64,000 nt of DNA from Candidatus Obscuribacterales bacterium (GTDB lineage Bacteria; Cyanobacteriota; Vampirovibrionia; Obscuribacterales; Obscuribacteraceae), in contig JAHBVO010000004.1 in the NCBI GenBank assembly GCA_019637435.1, forward strand, positions 248,001 to 312,000. The letters run 5' to 3'. Position 1 is the first letter of the stretch. Each line of letters opens with the position of its first letter. A model generated the notes under the pieces. The model was not told the origin of the DNA, did no database searches, and saw nothing but the letters and a program-made list of their open reading frames with translations. Below, one piece after another: positions 1 through 7,588 of this stretch. The translations under genes and the position numbers were made by a program.

Positions 1-383
1 TTATAGCTGGCTTTGCGCTCGCGTTCCTGCTGACGATTCTCGCTGCCGCTTATTTTGCGGTCGTTGGCGCTATCTGCGTTGAGTTTTTCTGCCATTCGTT
101 TCGGTTTAAGGCGCGAACGATTTACCTGATTTTGATGGGGAGTTTCCTGACGATTGGTTTTCTTTGGTCGCAGGCATGGGCGGTTGTTGAGTACCTGCCG
201 GTGTTTTTCCTGGCGATTGCTCCGGTGAGGACAGTAGTGTATTTCTTGAACAAAGCAAAAGGTGATTACCTGGGTCAGTTTGCGCTGTATCGCCGCGCGG
301 TGTTTGGGGCGAGCGTAATGTCGGCAATGGGGTTGACGATGCTTGCGATCTGGGCGTTTCAAAATATGCCGTCGCATGGTTGA
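1..383 (+). CDS. Small multi-pass membrane protein, 5' truncated by window edge
   Basis: The open frame enters from the left edge and reads through to a TGA at 381-383, so the 5' end is missing. The 126 visible residues are very hydrophobic, with about four likely membrane segments broken by a basic loop (RFKARTIY) and a charged loop (NKAKGDYLG). No known domain is recognised. The protein aligns by eye with the next gene: both have R-x-RTIY, then two hydrophobic stretches, then a PVR motif, a short K/D-rich loop and an aromatic stretch. This suggests tandem duplication. Function is unknown. An internal ATG at 132 could be mistaken for the start, but the hydrophobic homologous sequence continues upstream of it. 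Confidence 0.7.
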   Translation, partial: IAGFALAFLLTILAAAYFAVVGAICVEFFCHSFRFKARTIYLILMGSFLTIGFLWSQAWAVVEYLPVFFLAIAPVRTVVYFLNKAKGDYLGQFALYRRAVFGASVMSAMGLTMLAIWAFQNMPSHG

Positions 384-423
384 AGGTCTTGGTACTGTTC
401 GGTGGTGTCGTTGGTGGTGGCGT

Positions 424-786
424 ATGAGTGTGGTCTATTGTATTACCCTTTTTTACCTCGGCTGGATAGCAACTGCCGTGGTGGTGGCTGTCGACCTGGC
501 AAGACGTTTACGTTCTAGGACGATTTACGTCGCTCTGATTTTCTTTTGCTTGGTGCTCGGATTCACGTGGGGCTTCAACGACGGCTGGAGCCTGCGGTTC
601 TTCTTATCTTTTTTGATTTTGCCGCCGGTTCGATTGTTGCTACACGTCTTCGCGAAAGATAGGGGGTACGAACTTCGCAGCGGGTTCTATAAATTTTGCT
701 TGTTCGGAGTGACGATTTGTCTCTTCGCCTACGTACTCGCCATTGCGCTTACAAGCGCCTTAAACTTATTCCGGGGCAGCTGGTGA
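424..786 (+). CDS. Small multi-pass membrane protein, paralogue of the preceding gene
   Basis: This is a 120-residue protein with about four hydrophobic segments. The ATG at 424 is chosen because residues after it form a clean membrane segment; an upstream in-frame ATG at 343 would overlap the preceding gene by 41 bases and add a Trp/Arg-rich stretch that looks like read-through of non-coding frame. The ribosome site is poor (only GGTGG upstream). The order RSRTIY, hydrophobic pair, PPVR, charged loop (KDRGYE) and FYKF mirrors the upstream gene, so the two are likely tandem paralogues. No enzymatic motif is visible. Function is unknown. Confidence 0.65.
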   Translation: MSVVYCITLFYLGWIATAVVVAVDLARRLRSRTIYVALIFFCLVLGFTWGFNDGWSLRFFLSFLILPPVRLLLHVFAKDRGYELRSGFYKFCLFGVTICLFAYVLAIALTSALNLFRGSW

Positions 787-1118
787 CTCAGTAGAAGACA
801 AGTTTCTTTTTATGACCGACTTAACCGTTTTGAGTGTTTTGCTTCGTTCGCAAGCTCGCGACGCCAAAAGACGTAGCGTGTAATTGCCAGCGCTTCTGGG
901 TGTCTATCAGGCATAGACAGATTTCGCGAATTCCGTCATCGTGGGATAGCCAAACTGAGCCCGAAACGGAGGACTGAGGTTGGAAAGGCCTGCTGGGCAT
1001 GGACTTTGGCTTTCGACTAGTACTCTGGTATATAGTAGGTGGGCTTGTGGAAAGGCTGGCTGGACAGGGGCTTTGGGGAAATGTTGATACTCTGGTATAT
1101 AGTAGATAAAAATTTTTT
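787..1118. other. Intergenic stretch with imperfect tandem repeat, no gene seen
   Basis: About 330 bases between two convergent genes. No convincing reading frame was found; the minus-strand frame at 907-1257 overlaps the homoserine kinase and is mostly its out-of-frame shadow. The only visible structure is the 58-base direct repeat listed separately. Confidence 0.5.
981..1105. repeat. Two-copy direct repeat, 58-base units with period 67
   Basis: Unit 1 is 981-1038 and unit 2 is 1048-1105, separated by nine bases. Both begin TGGAAAGGC and both end in an identical 18-base core, tactctggtatatagtag (1021-1038 and 1088-1105). The middle ten bases differ. The array lies just 3' of the homoserine kinase gene. 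It is too short for a CRISPR, and the spacer between units is only nine bases. Confidence 0.75.
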
Positions 1119-2078
1119 CTAAATTTCGAGTTCTTGCATGCCTTCTTTGGCGACCTGGAGGTCGAGGATGCGGTGGGGTTTTTCGGGGGATTGGGCGAAG
1201 TGTTCTAGGCGTTCTTTGACTTGTTCTTTCTTTTTGCTTTTCACGATGATGACGCATGACGAGCCGGCGCCGCTGAGGACGCAGCCGATTACCGGGTCGT
1301 TGACTAGTTCGCGGCGCAGTTGTTTCAGTTCCGGAACAAATTTTTCGCGGTATTGTTCGTGAAGCCTGTCGTTGAGCGCTTCTTTCATCGCCGATTCGTC
1401 GCTGCGCGTGACGGCGGCGACCAGGAGACCGACGCGTTGGGCGTTGAAGATTGCGTCCTCCAGTTTCACCTGCTTTGGCAGCGCTGCTCGGAGGTCCGCC
1501 GTGTGCAGGGTGTAATCAGGAACAACGGCCAGGATATGCCAGTCTTCCGGCCAGGCTATCTGTTGGGTGATTATGCGATTACCGTTTACACTCGGCGCGC
1601 AAACGACCATGCCTCCGTAGAGGCTTGCGGCAAGCGTTTCCGGATGCCCTTCCAGGGCGCATCCTTCAGCAAGAAGTGTTTGAGCGGTGGGAATTTTATC
1701 GCAAAAAACCGACGACGCCCACAGCGCGCCCAGTATACTGCTCGCCGAGCTGCCTAGCCCGCAACCGAGCGGGATGTCGGATTGAACCGTGATGCGGACC
1801 CGCTTCAACAGGTCATTGTCGTGCTCCCAGATCTTGCTCAAAATCGTGTATACGAGCTTACCCTGGTCCTCTGGTTGGCTTTTCCTGATAGCGCCGGATA
1901 GTTTGACGAAGGGCATGTTCGCCGCCTCGCTCTCGTCCGCAACGTGGAAGGTCATTTTGCTCTGAATGTTTAGAGCAAGTCCAATTGTGTCGAGTCCGGG
2001 TCCCAAATTGCTGGTACTGCCAGGAACGACAAGTGTTACTCTGCGTCCGCTTGCTATCGTGTTTGAGTCAGAGGTCAA
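1119..2078 (-). CDS. thrB: Homoserine kinase
   Basis: GHMP-family kinase that phosphorylates L-homoserine with ATP in threonine synthesis in the cytoplasm. The N-terminal PGSTSNLGPG block and the ATP-binding loop PLGCGLGSSAS are the family hallmarks, and the C-terminal SGAGSS motif is also present. I place the start at a TTG (2078-2076), which gives 319 residues, close to the usual 300-320. A GGAG sits eight bases upstream of it. The frame stays open to 2267, but the extra 63 residues are Cys/Pro/Arg-rich, unlike the family, and overlap the divergent gene at 2200. The neighbours are not other threonine genes, so it appears to be a stand-alone copy divergent from an epimerase-like gene. Confidence 0.9.
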   Translation of the reverse strand: MTSDSNTIASGRRVTLVVPGSTSNLGPGLDTIGLALNIQSKMTFHVADESEAANMPFVKLSGAIRKSQPEDQGKLVYTILSKIWEHDNDLLKRVRITVQSDIPLGCGLGSSASSILGALWASSVFCDKIPTAQTLLAEGCALEGHPETLAASLYGGMVVCAPSVNGNRIITQQIAWPEDWHILAVVPDYTLHTADLRAALPKQVKLEDAIFNAQRVGLLVAAVTRSDESAMKEALNDRLHEQYREKFVPELKQLRRELVNDPVIGCVLSGAGSSCVIIVKSKKKEQVKERLEHFAQSPEKPHRILDLQVAKEGMQELEI

Positions 2079-2199
2079 AGCGACAACTCCATTGCCCAGG
2101 ACCTCGAACCTGAGGTGAGGGAAACCATGCGAGAATACACCCACAACGATATCACAGTTAAATGGACGAAGAACCCACGGGAGATTACAAGAGCGGCAG

Positions 2200-3225
2200 A
2201 TGAAGCACTTAATTACCGGAGGTTGCGGATTTCTCGGAATGGTGATCGCTGAAAGCCTCCTATCCAAGGGAATTCAGGTGGTGTCTCTCGATGTTTGGGA
2301 AGCGCCGGATCAGTTACCGGATGTTGAGTTCGTTTTGGGCAGTGTTCTGGACCGCGATTTAATGCGGCGTCTGATGAAGGATGTCGAGGTTGTTCATCAC
2401 ACTGCGGCGCTCGTGCCGCTCACCAAGCAGAATGACAAATTTAACGAAGTAAACGTCGACGGTAGCCGAATCGTTGCAGAAGAGGCGGCGCGCGCCGGCG
2501 TAAAGTATTTTGTGCACACTAGCTCCAGTGCGATCTTCGGTAAACCCGCATGCCCAGCCGGTAACGGCACGCCATTGAAGCCGGTCGAAAAGTATGGTCT
2601 CTCTAAACTCCAGGGCGAGCGCGCCGTCGAGGAGGTGGCGAAGCAACACCACATGCCATTGATTATCGTTAGACCGCGAACTCTGATTGGTACAGGGCGT
2701 CTCGGCATATTTCAAATTTTGTTCGAGTGGATCAAAGAGGGGCGAAACATCTATGTGCTGGGCGACGGCACGAATAAGATTCAGTTTCTGCATGCAGATG
2801 ATTTGATCGACTGCTATATGTTTCTCTGCCAGCAAGAGAAACCGGGGTTTTACAATGTTGGAACCGATCGGTTCGGCACGCTGGAAGAGACTCTCACAGC
2901 GCTTGTTCAGCATGCGGGAACCAACACGAAGGTGAAACATTTGCCGAAGCGTCTGGCGATTGAAACTCTGCAAACCCTGGACAAGGTCGGTCTTAGCCCT
3001 TTGGCTCCGTGGCACTATTTGACTTACGGCGAAGATTTCTATTTTGATTTGAAACCGCTTACAGCGCTTGGCTGGAAGCCGAAGTATTCGAATGTCGAGA
3101 TGCTTTGCGAAAACTACGATCAGTTTATTGCCAATTATTCGGTCTTCAAAGACAAGCAGGACGGCTCTCCGCACAGAAAACGCGTGAAGGAAAAGCTCCT
3201 CTGGGTATTGAAACAGCTCTCCTGA
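2200..3225 (+). CDS. NAD-dependent epimerase/dehydratase, extended SDR family
   Basis: A 341-residue extended short-chain dehydrogenase. It has the Rossmann signature GGCGFLG at residues 7-13, an acidic residue after beta-2 (SLDVWE), the HTSSSA serine motif and the catalytic YGLSK (Y-x3-K). The size and the RPRTLIGTGR segment fit the 3-beta-hydroxysteroid dehydrogenase / sugar epimerase branch. The substrate cannot be read from the sequence. The start ATG at 2200 lies 121 bases from the proposed start of the divergent thrB, leaving room for a shared promoter region. A second, distinct member of the same superfamily lies at 12603. Confidence 0.85.
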   Translation: MKHLITGGCGFLGMVIAESLLSKGIQVVSLDVWEAPDQLPDVEFVLGSVLDRDLMRRLMKDVEVVHHTAALVPLTKQNDKFNEVNVDGSRIVAEEAARAGVKYFVHTSSSAIFGKPACPAGNGTPLKPVEKYGLSKLQGERAVEEVAKQHHMPLIIVRPRTLIGTGRLGIFQILFEWIKEGRNIYVLGDGTNKIQFLHADDLIDCYMFLCQQEKPGFYNVGTDRFGTLEETLTALVQHAGTNTKVKHLPKRLAIETLQTLDKVGLSPLAPWHYLTYGEDFYFDLKPLTALGWKPKYSNVEMLCENYDQFIANYSVFKDKQDGSPHRKRVKEKLLWVLKQLS

Positions 3226-3298
3226 TATTTGGACTGTTGTCGGCGAAATTACTCGATCGGTTGATTCGTTCAGTCTGATTAATCACCTGCGGTTATGC

Positions 3299-3331
3299 CC
3301 AGATGGGTGATGCGCTAAAGGCGCCATCTGG
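3299..3331. promoter_or_regulatory. Inverted repeat in leader of receiver gene
   Basis: CCAGATGG (3299-3306) pairs perfectly with CCATCTGG (3324-3331). A short GCGC/GCGC pair lies inside. It sits 36 bases before the receiver ATG and 73 bases after the epimerase stop. No U-tract follows, so it could be an operator or a leader hairpin rather than a classic terminator. Confidence 0.45.
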
Positions 3332-3367
3332 TCGATGATTGTAATGGGGAGCACGGGAGTGCAGCAG

Positions 3368-3754
3368 ATGCAAATAGAAAAAGTCTTGATGGTCGACGAC
3401 GACCTGTCTATTTTGATGATCGCGGAAATCAGTTTGTCTAAGGTTGGCAAATGGGGGGTGCGGACCGTCGACTCCGGCAACAAAGCGCTCGCTTTGATTT
3501 CGGAGTTTAAGCCCGACGTCATATTGCTTGATGTGATGATGCCGGGAATGGACGGACCGACAACGTTTCAGAAGCTACGAGAGATGGAAGAAACGGCACG
3601 AACACCGGTGATCTTTATGACGGCCAAGGTCCAAACAACAGAGGTCGCAAGTTATTGCGAGCTTGGAGCGGCAGGCGTTATCAGTAAACCGTTCGATCCG
3701 TTGACTTTGCCCAGCGAGATAAAGCAGATATTGGGAGATGTGCTTGTGCACTGA
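3368..3754 (+). CDS. Single-domain response regulator (CheY-like receiver)
   Basis: A 128-residue stand-alone receiver. The acidic pocket VDDD follows beta-1, the phospho-acceptor is in LLDVMMPGMDG, a Thr lies in FMTAK and the conserved Lys is in SKPFDP. There is no output domain, so it probably passes phosphate on or binds a partner. The ATG at 3368 is preferred to one at 3335 because GGGAG lies eight bases upstream and the extra 11 residues are not part of the fold. It is 15 bases upstream of the thiol protein and hybrid kinase, and so likely belongs to the same signalling operon. Confidence 0.88.
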   Translation: MQIEKVLMVDDDLSILMIAEISLSKVGKWGVRTVDSGNKALALISEFKPDVILLDVMMPGMDGPTTFQKLREMEETARTPVIFMTAKVQTTEVASYCELGAAGVISKPFDPLTLPSEIKQILGDVLVH

Positions 3755-3769
3755 ATATGGTGGCATTGA

Positions 3770-4441
3770 ATGAACTCAGTAGGGACCTTTGATCGCGAAA
3801 AGATGGCTCCGCAATCGGTCCGTCGCTTGTTTCTCTTTCTGTTTGTAAGTTTAGTCTGGGTGGGCGCCGTATTGGTTGCCTATGCGCACTTTCTTGCCTA
3901 TGAGGCGAAGCCGGCAAAGGTTTTGCCGCCGCCGGCTGTGTGGCCGAGCGGCTCAGCTCTGGAGTTGGCGACTGGGAAGATGAATCTCGTGATGTTTATA
4001 CATCCAAAGTGCCCATGTACGAACGCCAGCTTGAGCGAATTGGCAATTCTAATGACTCGATGTTCTCCGAACGTTAATGCCTATGCGGTGTTCCTCAAGC
4101 CGGATGGCGTTGAGGAGAACTGGGAAAAGACGACCTACTGGCAGCGAGCATCTGAGATTCAGGGCGTGAAGGTTTTTTCCGATGAAGGAGCCAAAGAATC
4201 CCGTCGGTTCAAGGCTACGACGTCCGGCGAGACGCTATTGTTTGGCGGCGATGGCAAATTGCTTTTTGTTGGGGGGATTACTGGTAGCCGAGGACATGAA
4301 GGCGACAACCAGGGCTTGGACAGCGTTGTTGCCATCGTCAGAGACGGCGATCAACGCTGCCCGAGGACTGGTGTTTTTGGCTGCTCATTGGGAAACCCGG
4401 TTGATTGTGAAATCGAAGTAGAACAGGAAATTGGTAAATGA
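3770..4441 (+). CDS. RedB-like membrane-anchored thioredoxin-fold protein
   Basis: A 223-residue protein with one N-terminal membrane segment (about residues 20-42) followed by an extracytoplasmic domain. The segment FIHPKCPCTNASLSEL carries a CPC pair at the position of a thioredoxin-fold active site and resembles RedB-type proteins, which often sit beside sensor kinases; that recollection is from family knowledge and was not searched. Its stop codon overlaps the start of the hybrid kinase (ATGA at 4438-4441), so the two are translationally coupled. I infer a role in sensing or handling thiol redox state or a metal for that kinase. A GGTGG lies upstream of the ATG at 3770. Confidence 0.65.
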   Translation: MNSVGTFDREKMAPQSVRRLFLFLFVSLVWVGAVLVAYAHFLAYEAKPAKVLPPPAVWPSGSALELATGKMNLVMFIHPKCPCTNASLSELAILMTRCSPNVNAYAVFLKPDGVEENWEKTTYWQRASEIQGVKVFSDEGAKESRRFKATTSGETLLFGGDGKLLFVGGITGSRGHEGDNQGLDSVVAIVRDGDQRCPRTGVFGCSLGNPVDCEIEVEQEIGK

Positions 4442-7400
4442 CGAATTCTATAGCGGACAAGCTCAGTAAGCGTTCTGAAGCTTTGTTCGATGAACAGATT
4501 AAAGCGGTGCGAGCGAAGGTCGATAGACTCTTCGGATTGCTACTTGCGTTCGAGTGGTTAGCGGGGATAACGGTGGCTGTTCTAGTTTCACCGCGGGCCT
4601 GGACCGGTGTGTACAGTGATGTTCACATTCATGTCTGGACCAGTGTGGTCCTGGGTGGCTTGATCGTGTTCTGGCCAATCTATCTCTCAATGCGACACGC
4701 AGGGCAGGATTTGACGCGCCATGTGATTGCAGTTGCGCAAATGCTTTACTCGGCGCTACTTATTCATCTCACGGGAGGGCGCATTGAAACTCACTTTCAT
4801 GTGTTCGGATCGTTAGCTTTTCTAAGTTTTTACAGGGATTGGCGTGTATTGTTGTCTGCGACGGTCATTGTCGCAGGCGATCATGTGCTTCGTGGAATTT
4901 CGTTTCCGCAGTCGATTTATGGCGTATCTTCGATTGAACCCTGGCGCTGGGTCGAGCATTCCGCGTGGGTGATTTTCGAAGACGTATTTTTGATGAATTC
5001 GTGTCGCGAGAATGTGACCGAAATGCGCCAGAATTCGCGCCGCCAGGCGGAAATCGAGCTGACCCGCGACGGAATCGAAGTGGTTGTCGCCGAACGCACT
5101 CAAGAGCTGCAGGACAGTGAGCTGCAAGTCGCAACGCAGTATAACGTATCCCGGATATTGGCTGATAGCGAATCTATGCAAGAAGCGGCACCGCGAATTC
5201 TCGGGCACCTCTCGAATGGATTGTTTCACGATGTAGGTCTTGTTTGCGCTTCGATGTGGGAGCTGAATCCATCCTCTCGAGACCTGGTCTGTATCTCTGA
5301 GGTGCAGCTCTGCAGCAGCGGCGGGAAGCAACAACCTCGCGTTTCAAAAGAATTGCTTTCGACGCTGCGCCAGTTTAAACATGCCCGCCAGGCTGCTGAC
5401 TCTCGGCAAGTCGTTCATCAAGAAAACCTCGCCGGTTTCACCGCAGATTCGAAGTTTGAAGAGGACGCCTCGGTGGAAACCGTTATTGCTATTCCGATAT
5501 TTGCAGGCGGAGACGTCTATGGAGTGCTCGAGTTCTGCATACAGCATGAGCATTTACTTGAAGAACTTGATACGGTCATGCTCGATGGAATTGCGCATCA
5601 AATCGGTCAATTCGTGGTTCGCGGCCGCGTGGAAAATGCAAATCGCCAGCTTGCGCAGGTGGTCAATTCCGCCAGTGAAGGTATTGTAAGTGAAACCGTA
5701 GATGGTGTCATACTGAGTTGGAACAAAGGTGCCGAAGACTTGCTCGGATACACGGCCAAAGAGGTCTGTGGACGCCGTTCGTCAATGCTCGTTCCGCCGG
5801 CTCAACTCGATCATTATTTTGAACATCTCGAGGCGTTCAAGCACTGTCAGGACCGGCTATCTATTGAAGCGCCCGTCCTCAAGAAGGATGGACGCACAGT
5901 TGAAGTTGCTCTATCTATAGAGCCTATCTATGATGAGCGAAAACAGGTTGTCGGAAGATCGGTGTTTATGCGAGATATCACGGAACGCAAAGCCGCGGAG
6001 AAGCGCGTAAGTGAGTTTTATTCTGTTGTGTCGCACGAATTGCGCACTCCGCTAACGTCTATTCGTGGCGCTCTAGGTCTCATCGAGGGCGGCATTATAA
6101 CTCCTGACAGTCCCCAGCTAATGGAGCTAATCACTGTCGCCAGAGGCTCGTCCGATCGACTTATTCGGTTAATCAACGATATGCTCGATTTGAAAAAAAT
6201 AGAAGCCGGCAAGATGGAGTTTTATAAGCAGAGGCTCGAAGCCGCTGAGCCGGTGCGAAAAACCGTAGAGTCGCTCATTGGATTCGCAGAGGAGTCCAAG
6301 GTCAATCTGGTATGCAAAACTGACTGTCGCGAAATCGTATTTGCCGATCCTGACAAAGTCTTGCAGATACTGACCAACCTGGGATCAAACGCGATAAAGT
6401 TCTCTCCGGAGGGTGGCGTCGTCGAATTCGATGCTTTCGTCGTAGACAACCAGCGCGTTCGCTTCACTGTGTCCGATCAGGGCTGCGGTATCGCAGAGGA
6501 AAACAAAGGGAAACTTTTCGATAAGTTTCAACAGATCGACTCGTCGGATACCCGGCAAAAGGGTGGAACTGGGCTGGGTCTCGCGATATGTCGAGCTCTG
6601 GTGGATCAACATCAAGGCACAATCGGTCTCGACAGCGTTGTAAATGAGGGAACAACATTCTGGTTTGAACTGCCGCTCGAAGACTGTCCTGCAAATAGAA
6701 TCTCGGCTGAGCTCAAGGCGATTGGCCGGCAGAAAGGGAAGGTACTGCTAGTCGAAGATGATGATGATTTTGCCACCGTAGTTGGTGCCGTTATCCGGCA
6801 TCAAGGTTACCGATTCGTTCGGGCTGCATCACTGTTCGAAGCGAAAAAATATCTAGCAGATTCTGTTCCGGATGTGGTGATTCTGGACTTAAATCTACCG
6901 GATGGATGTGGTCTTGATCTGCTCGAAATCTTGCGTGCTAACCCGAAGACCATAGATACGCCCGTTATCGTGAGCACCGGCGAGCAGGCTGAAAATAAAT
7001 TTGTTGGAAACGCGACGATAGTTGATTGGCTGTTAAAGCCCTTTGATACGCAGAGATTGGCCGCTGCCGTGGAGCGCGCGATCAAAATTCCAGGCAGATG
7101 CAAGGTACTGGTCGTCGATGATGATAGTGACACTCGAACGGTCTTGAGCGCGCAGCTGCGTGCGGCTGGACTGCAGTGCATCGAGGCGAAGGACGGGCTT
7201 GAGGCTATATATCTTACCCGTAAGGAGGCTCCCGATATAATAGTACTGGACGTTCAAATGCCGCACGTAGACGGCTTCCAGGTGGTTGAGGTCCTGAAGC
7301 ATGAGGAGGAGGCTGCCAGTACGCCGCTAGTCATATACTCCGGCAGGGATTTGACCGCAGAAGAACGGAGTGCTCTTACGCTCGGCGTTACCAGGCATCT

Positions 7401-7551
7401 GACGAAGGGCCAGCAACAATGGGAACTTTCGAACACAATTGACGAGTTGCTCGGAGGGGTTTTGCACCTTTGTGCACCTGTGTCGACCCAGGAATCGGCG
7501 ATGGTACCAACCCCGTCACTGACGACTGCGCAGGCACGCGCGCCGGAGTAG
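4438..7551 (+). CDS. Hybrid histidine kinase: membrane sensor, GAF, PAS, HisKA, HATPase, two receivers
   Basis: A 1037-residue inner-membrane sensor. Residues about 30-190 hold several membrane segments with conserved-looking His residues (HIHVW, THFHVFGS), a MASE-like input region. A coiled stretch leads to a GAF domain (about 230-395) and a PAS domain (about 405-515). The kinase core has SHELRTP with phospho-His H533, N and G boxes (LGSNAIKFSP, DQGCGI, GTGLGLAI), then receiver 1 (phospho-Asp D817) and receiver 2 (D938). In receiver 2 the usual Lys-Pro is HLTKGQ, so it lacks the Pro. It overlaps the upstream thiol protein by four bases. Likely output is phosphotransfer to the small receiver at 3368. 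Confidence 0.9.
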   Translation: MTNSIADKLSKRSEALFDEQIKAVRAKVDRLFGLLLAFEWLAGITVAVLVSPRAWTGVYSDVHIHVWTSVVLGGLIVFWPIYLSMRHAGQDLTRHVIAVAQMLYSALLIHLTGGRIETHFHVFGSLAFLSFYRDWRVLLSATVIVAGDHVLRGISFPQSIYGVSSIEPWRWVEHSAWVIFEDVFLMNSCRENVTEMRQNSRRQAEIELTRDGIEVVVAERTQELQDSELQVATQYNVSRILADSESMQEAAPRILGHLSNGLFHDVGLVCASMWELNPSSRDLVCISEVQLCSSGGKQQPRVSKELLSTLRQFKHARQAADSRQVVHQENLAGFTADSKFEEDASVETVIAIPIFAGGDVYGVLEFCIQHEHLLEELDTVMLDGIAHQIGQFVVRGRVENANRQLAQVVNSASEGIVSETVDGVILSWNKGAEDLLGYTAKEVCGRRSSMLVPPAQLDHYFEHLEAFKHCQDRLSIEAPVLKKDGRTVEVALSIEPIYDERKQVVGRSVFMRDITERKAAEKRVSEFYSVVSHELRTPLTSIRGALGLIEGGIITPDSPQLMELITVARGSSDRLIRLINDMLDLKKIEAGKMEFYKQRLEAAEPVRKTVESLIGFAEESKVNLVCKTDCREIVFADPDKVLQILTNLGSNAIKFSPEGGVVEFDAFVVDNQRVRFTVSDQGCGIAEENKGKLFDKFQQIDSSDTRQKGGTGLGLAICRALVDQHQGTIGLDSVVNEGTTFWFELPLEDCPANRISAELKAIGRQKGKVLLVEDDDDFATVVGAVIRHQGYRFVRAASLFEAKKYLADSVPDVVILDLNLPDGCGLDLLEILRANPKTIDTPVIVSTGEQAENKFVGNATIVDWLLKPFDTQRLAAAVERAIKIPGRCKVLVVDDDSDTRTVLSAQLRAAGLQCIEAKDGLEAIYLTRKEAPDIIVLDVQMPHVDGFQVVEVLKHEEEAASTPLVIYSGRDLTAEERSALTLGVTRHLTKGQQQWELSNTIDELLGGVLHLCAPVSTQESAMVPTPSLTTAQARAPE

Positions 7552-7588
7552 AGGGCAACGGTGCTGTCCGAAGGAAGTCTGTTGTCGC

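Noticed and set aside
981..1105. CRISPR array
   Set aside because: Only two imperfect units with a nine-base spacer; no cas genes in the window.
907..1257. Minus-strand 116-residue frame across the thrB end
   Set aside because: It overlaps thrB in another frame and includes the direct repeat; no start signal.
2079..2267. Longer thrB starting at 2267
   Set aside because: It would overlap the divergent epimerase-like gene and add a Cys/Pro-rich stretch foreign to the family; TTG 2078 has a good GGAG.
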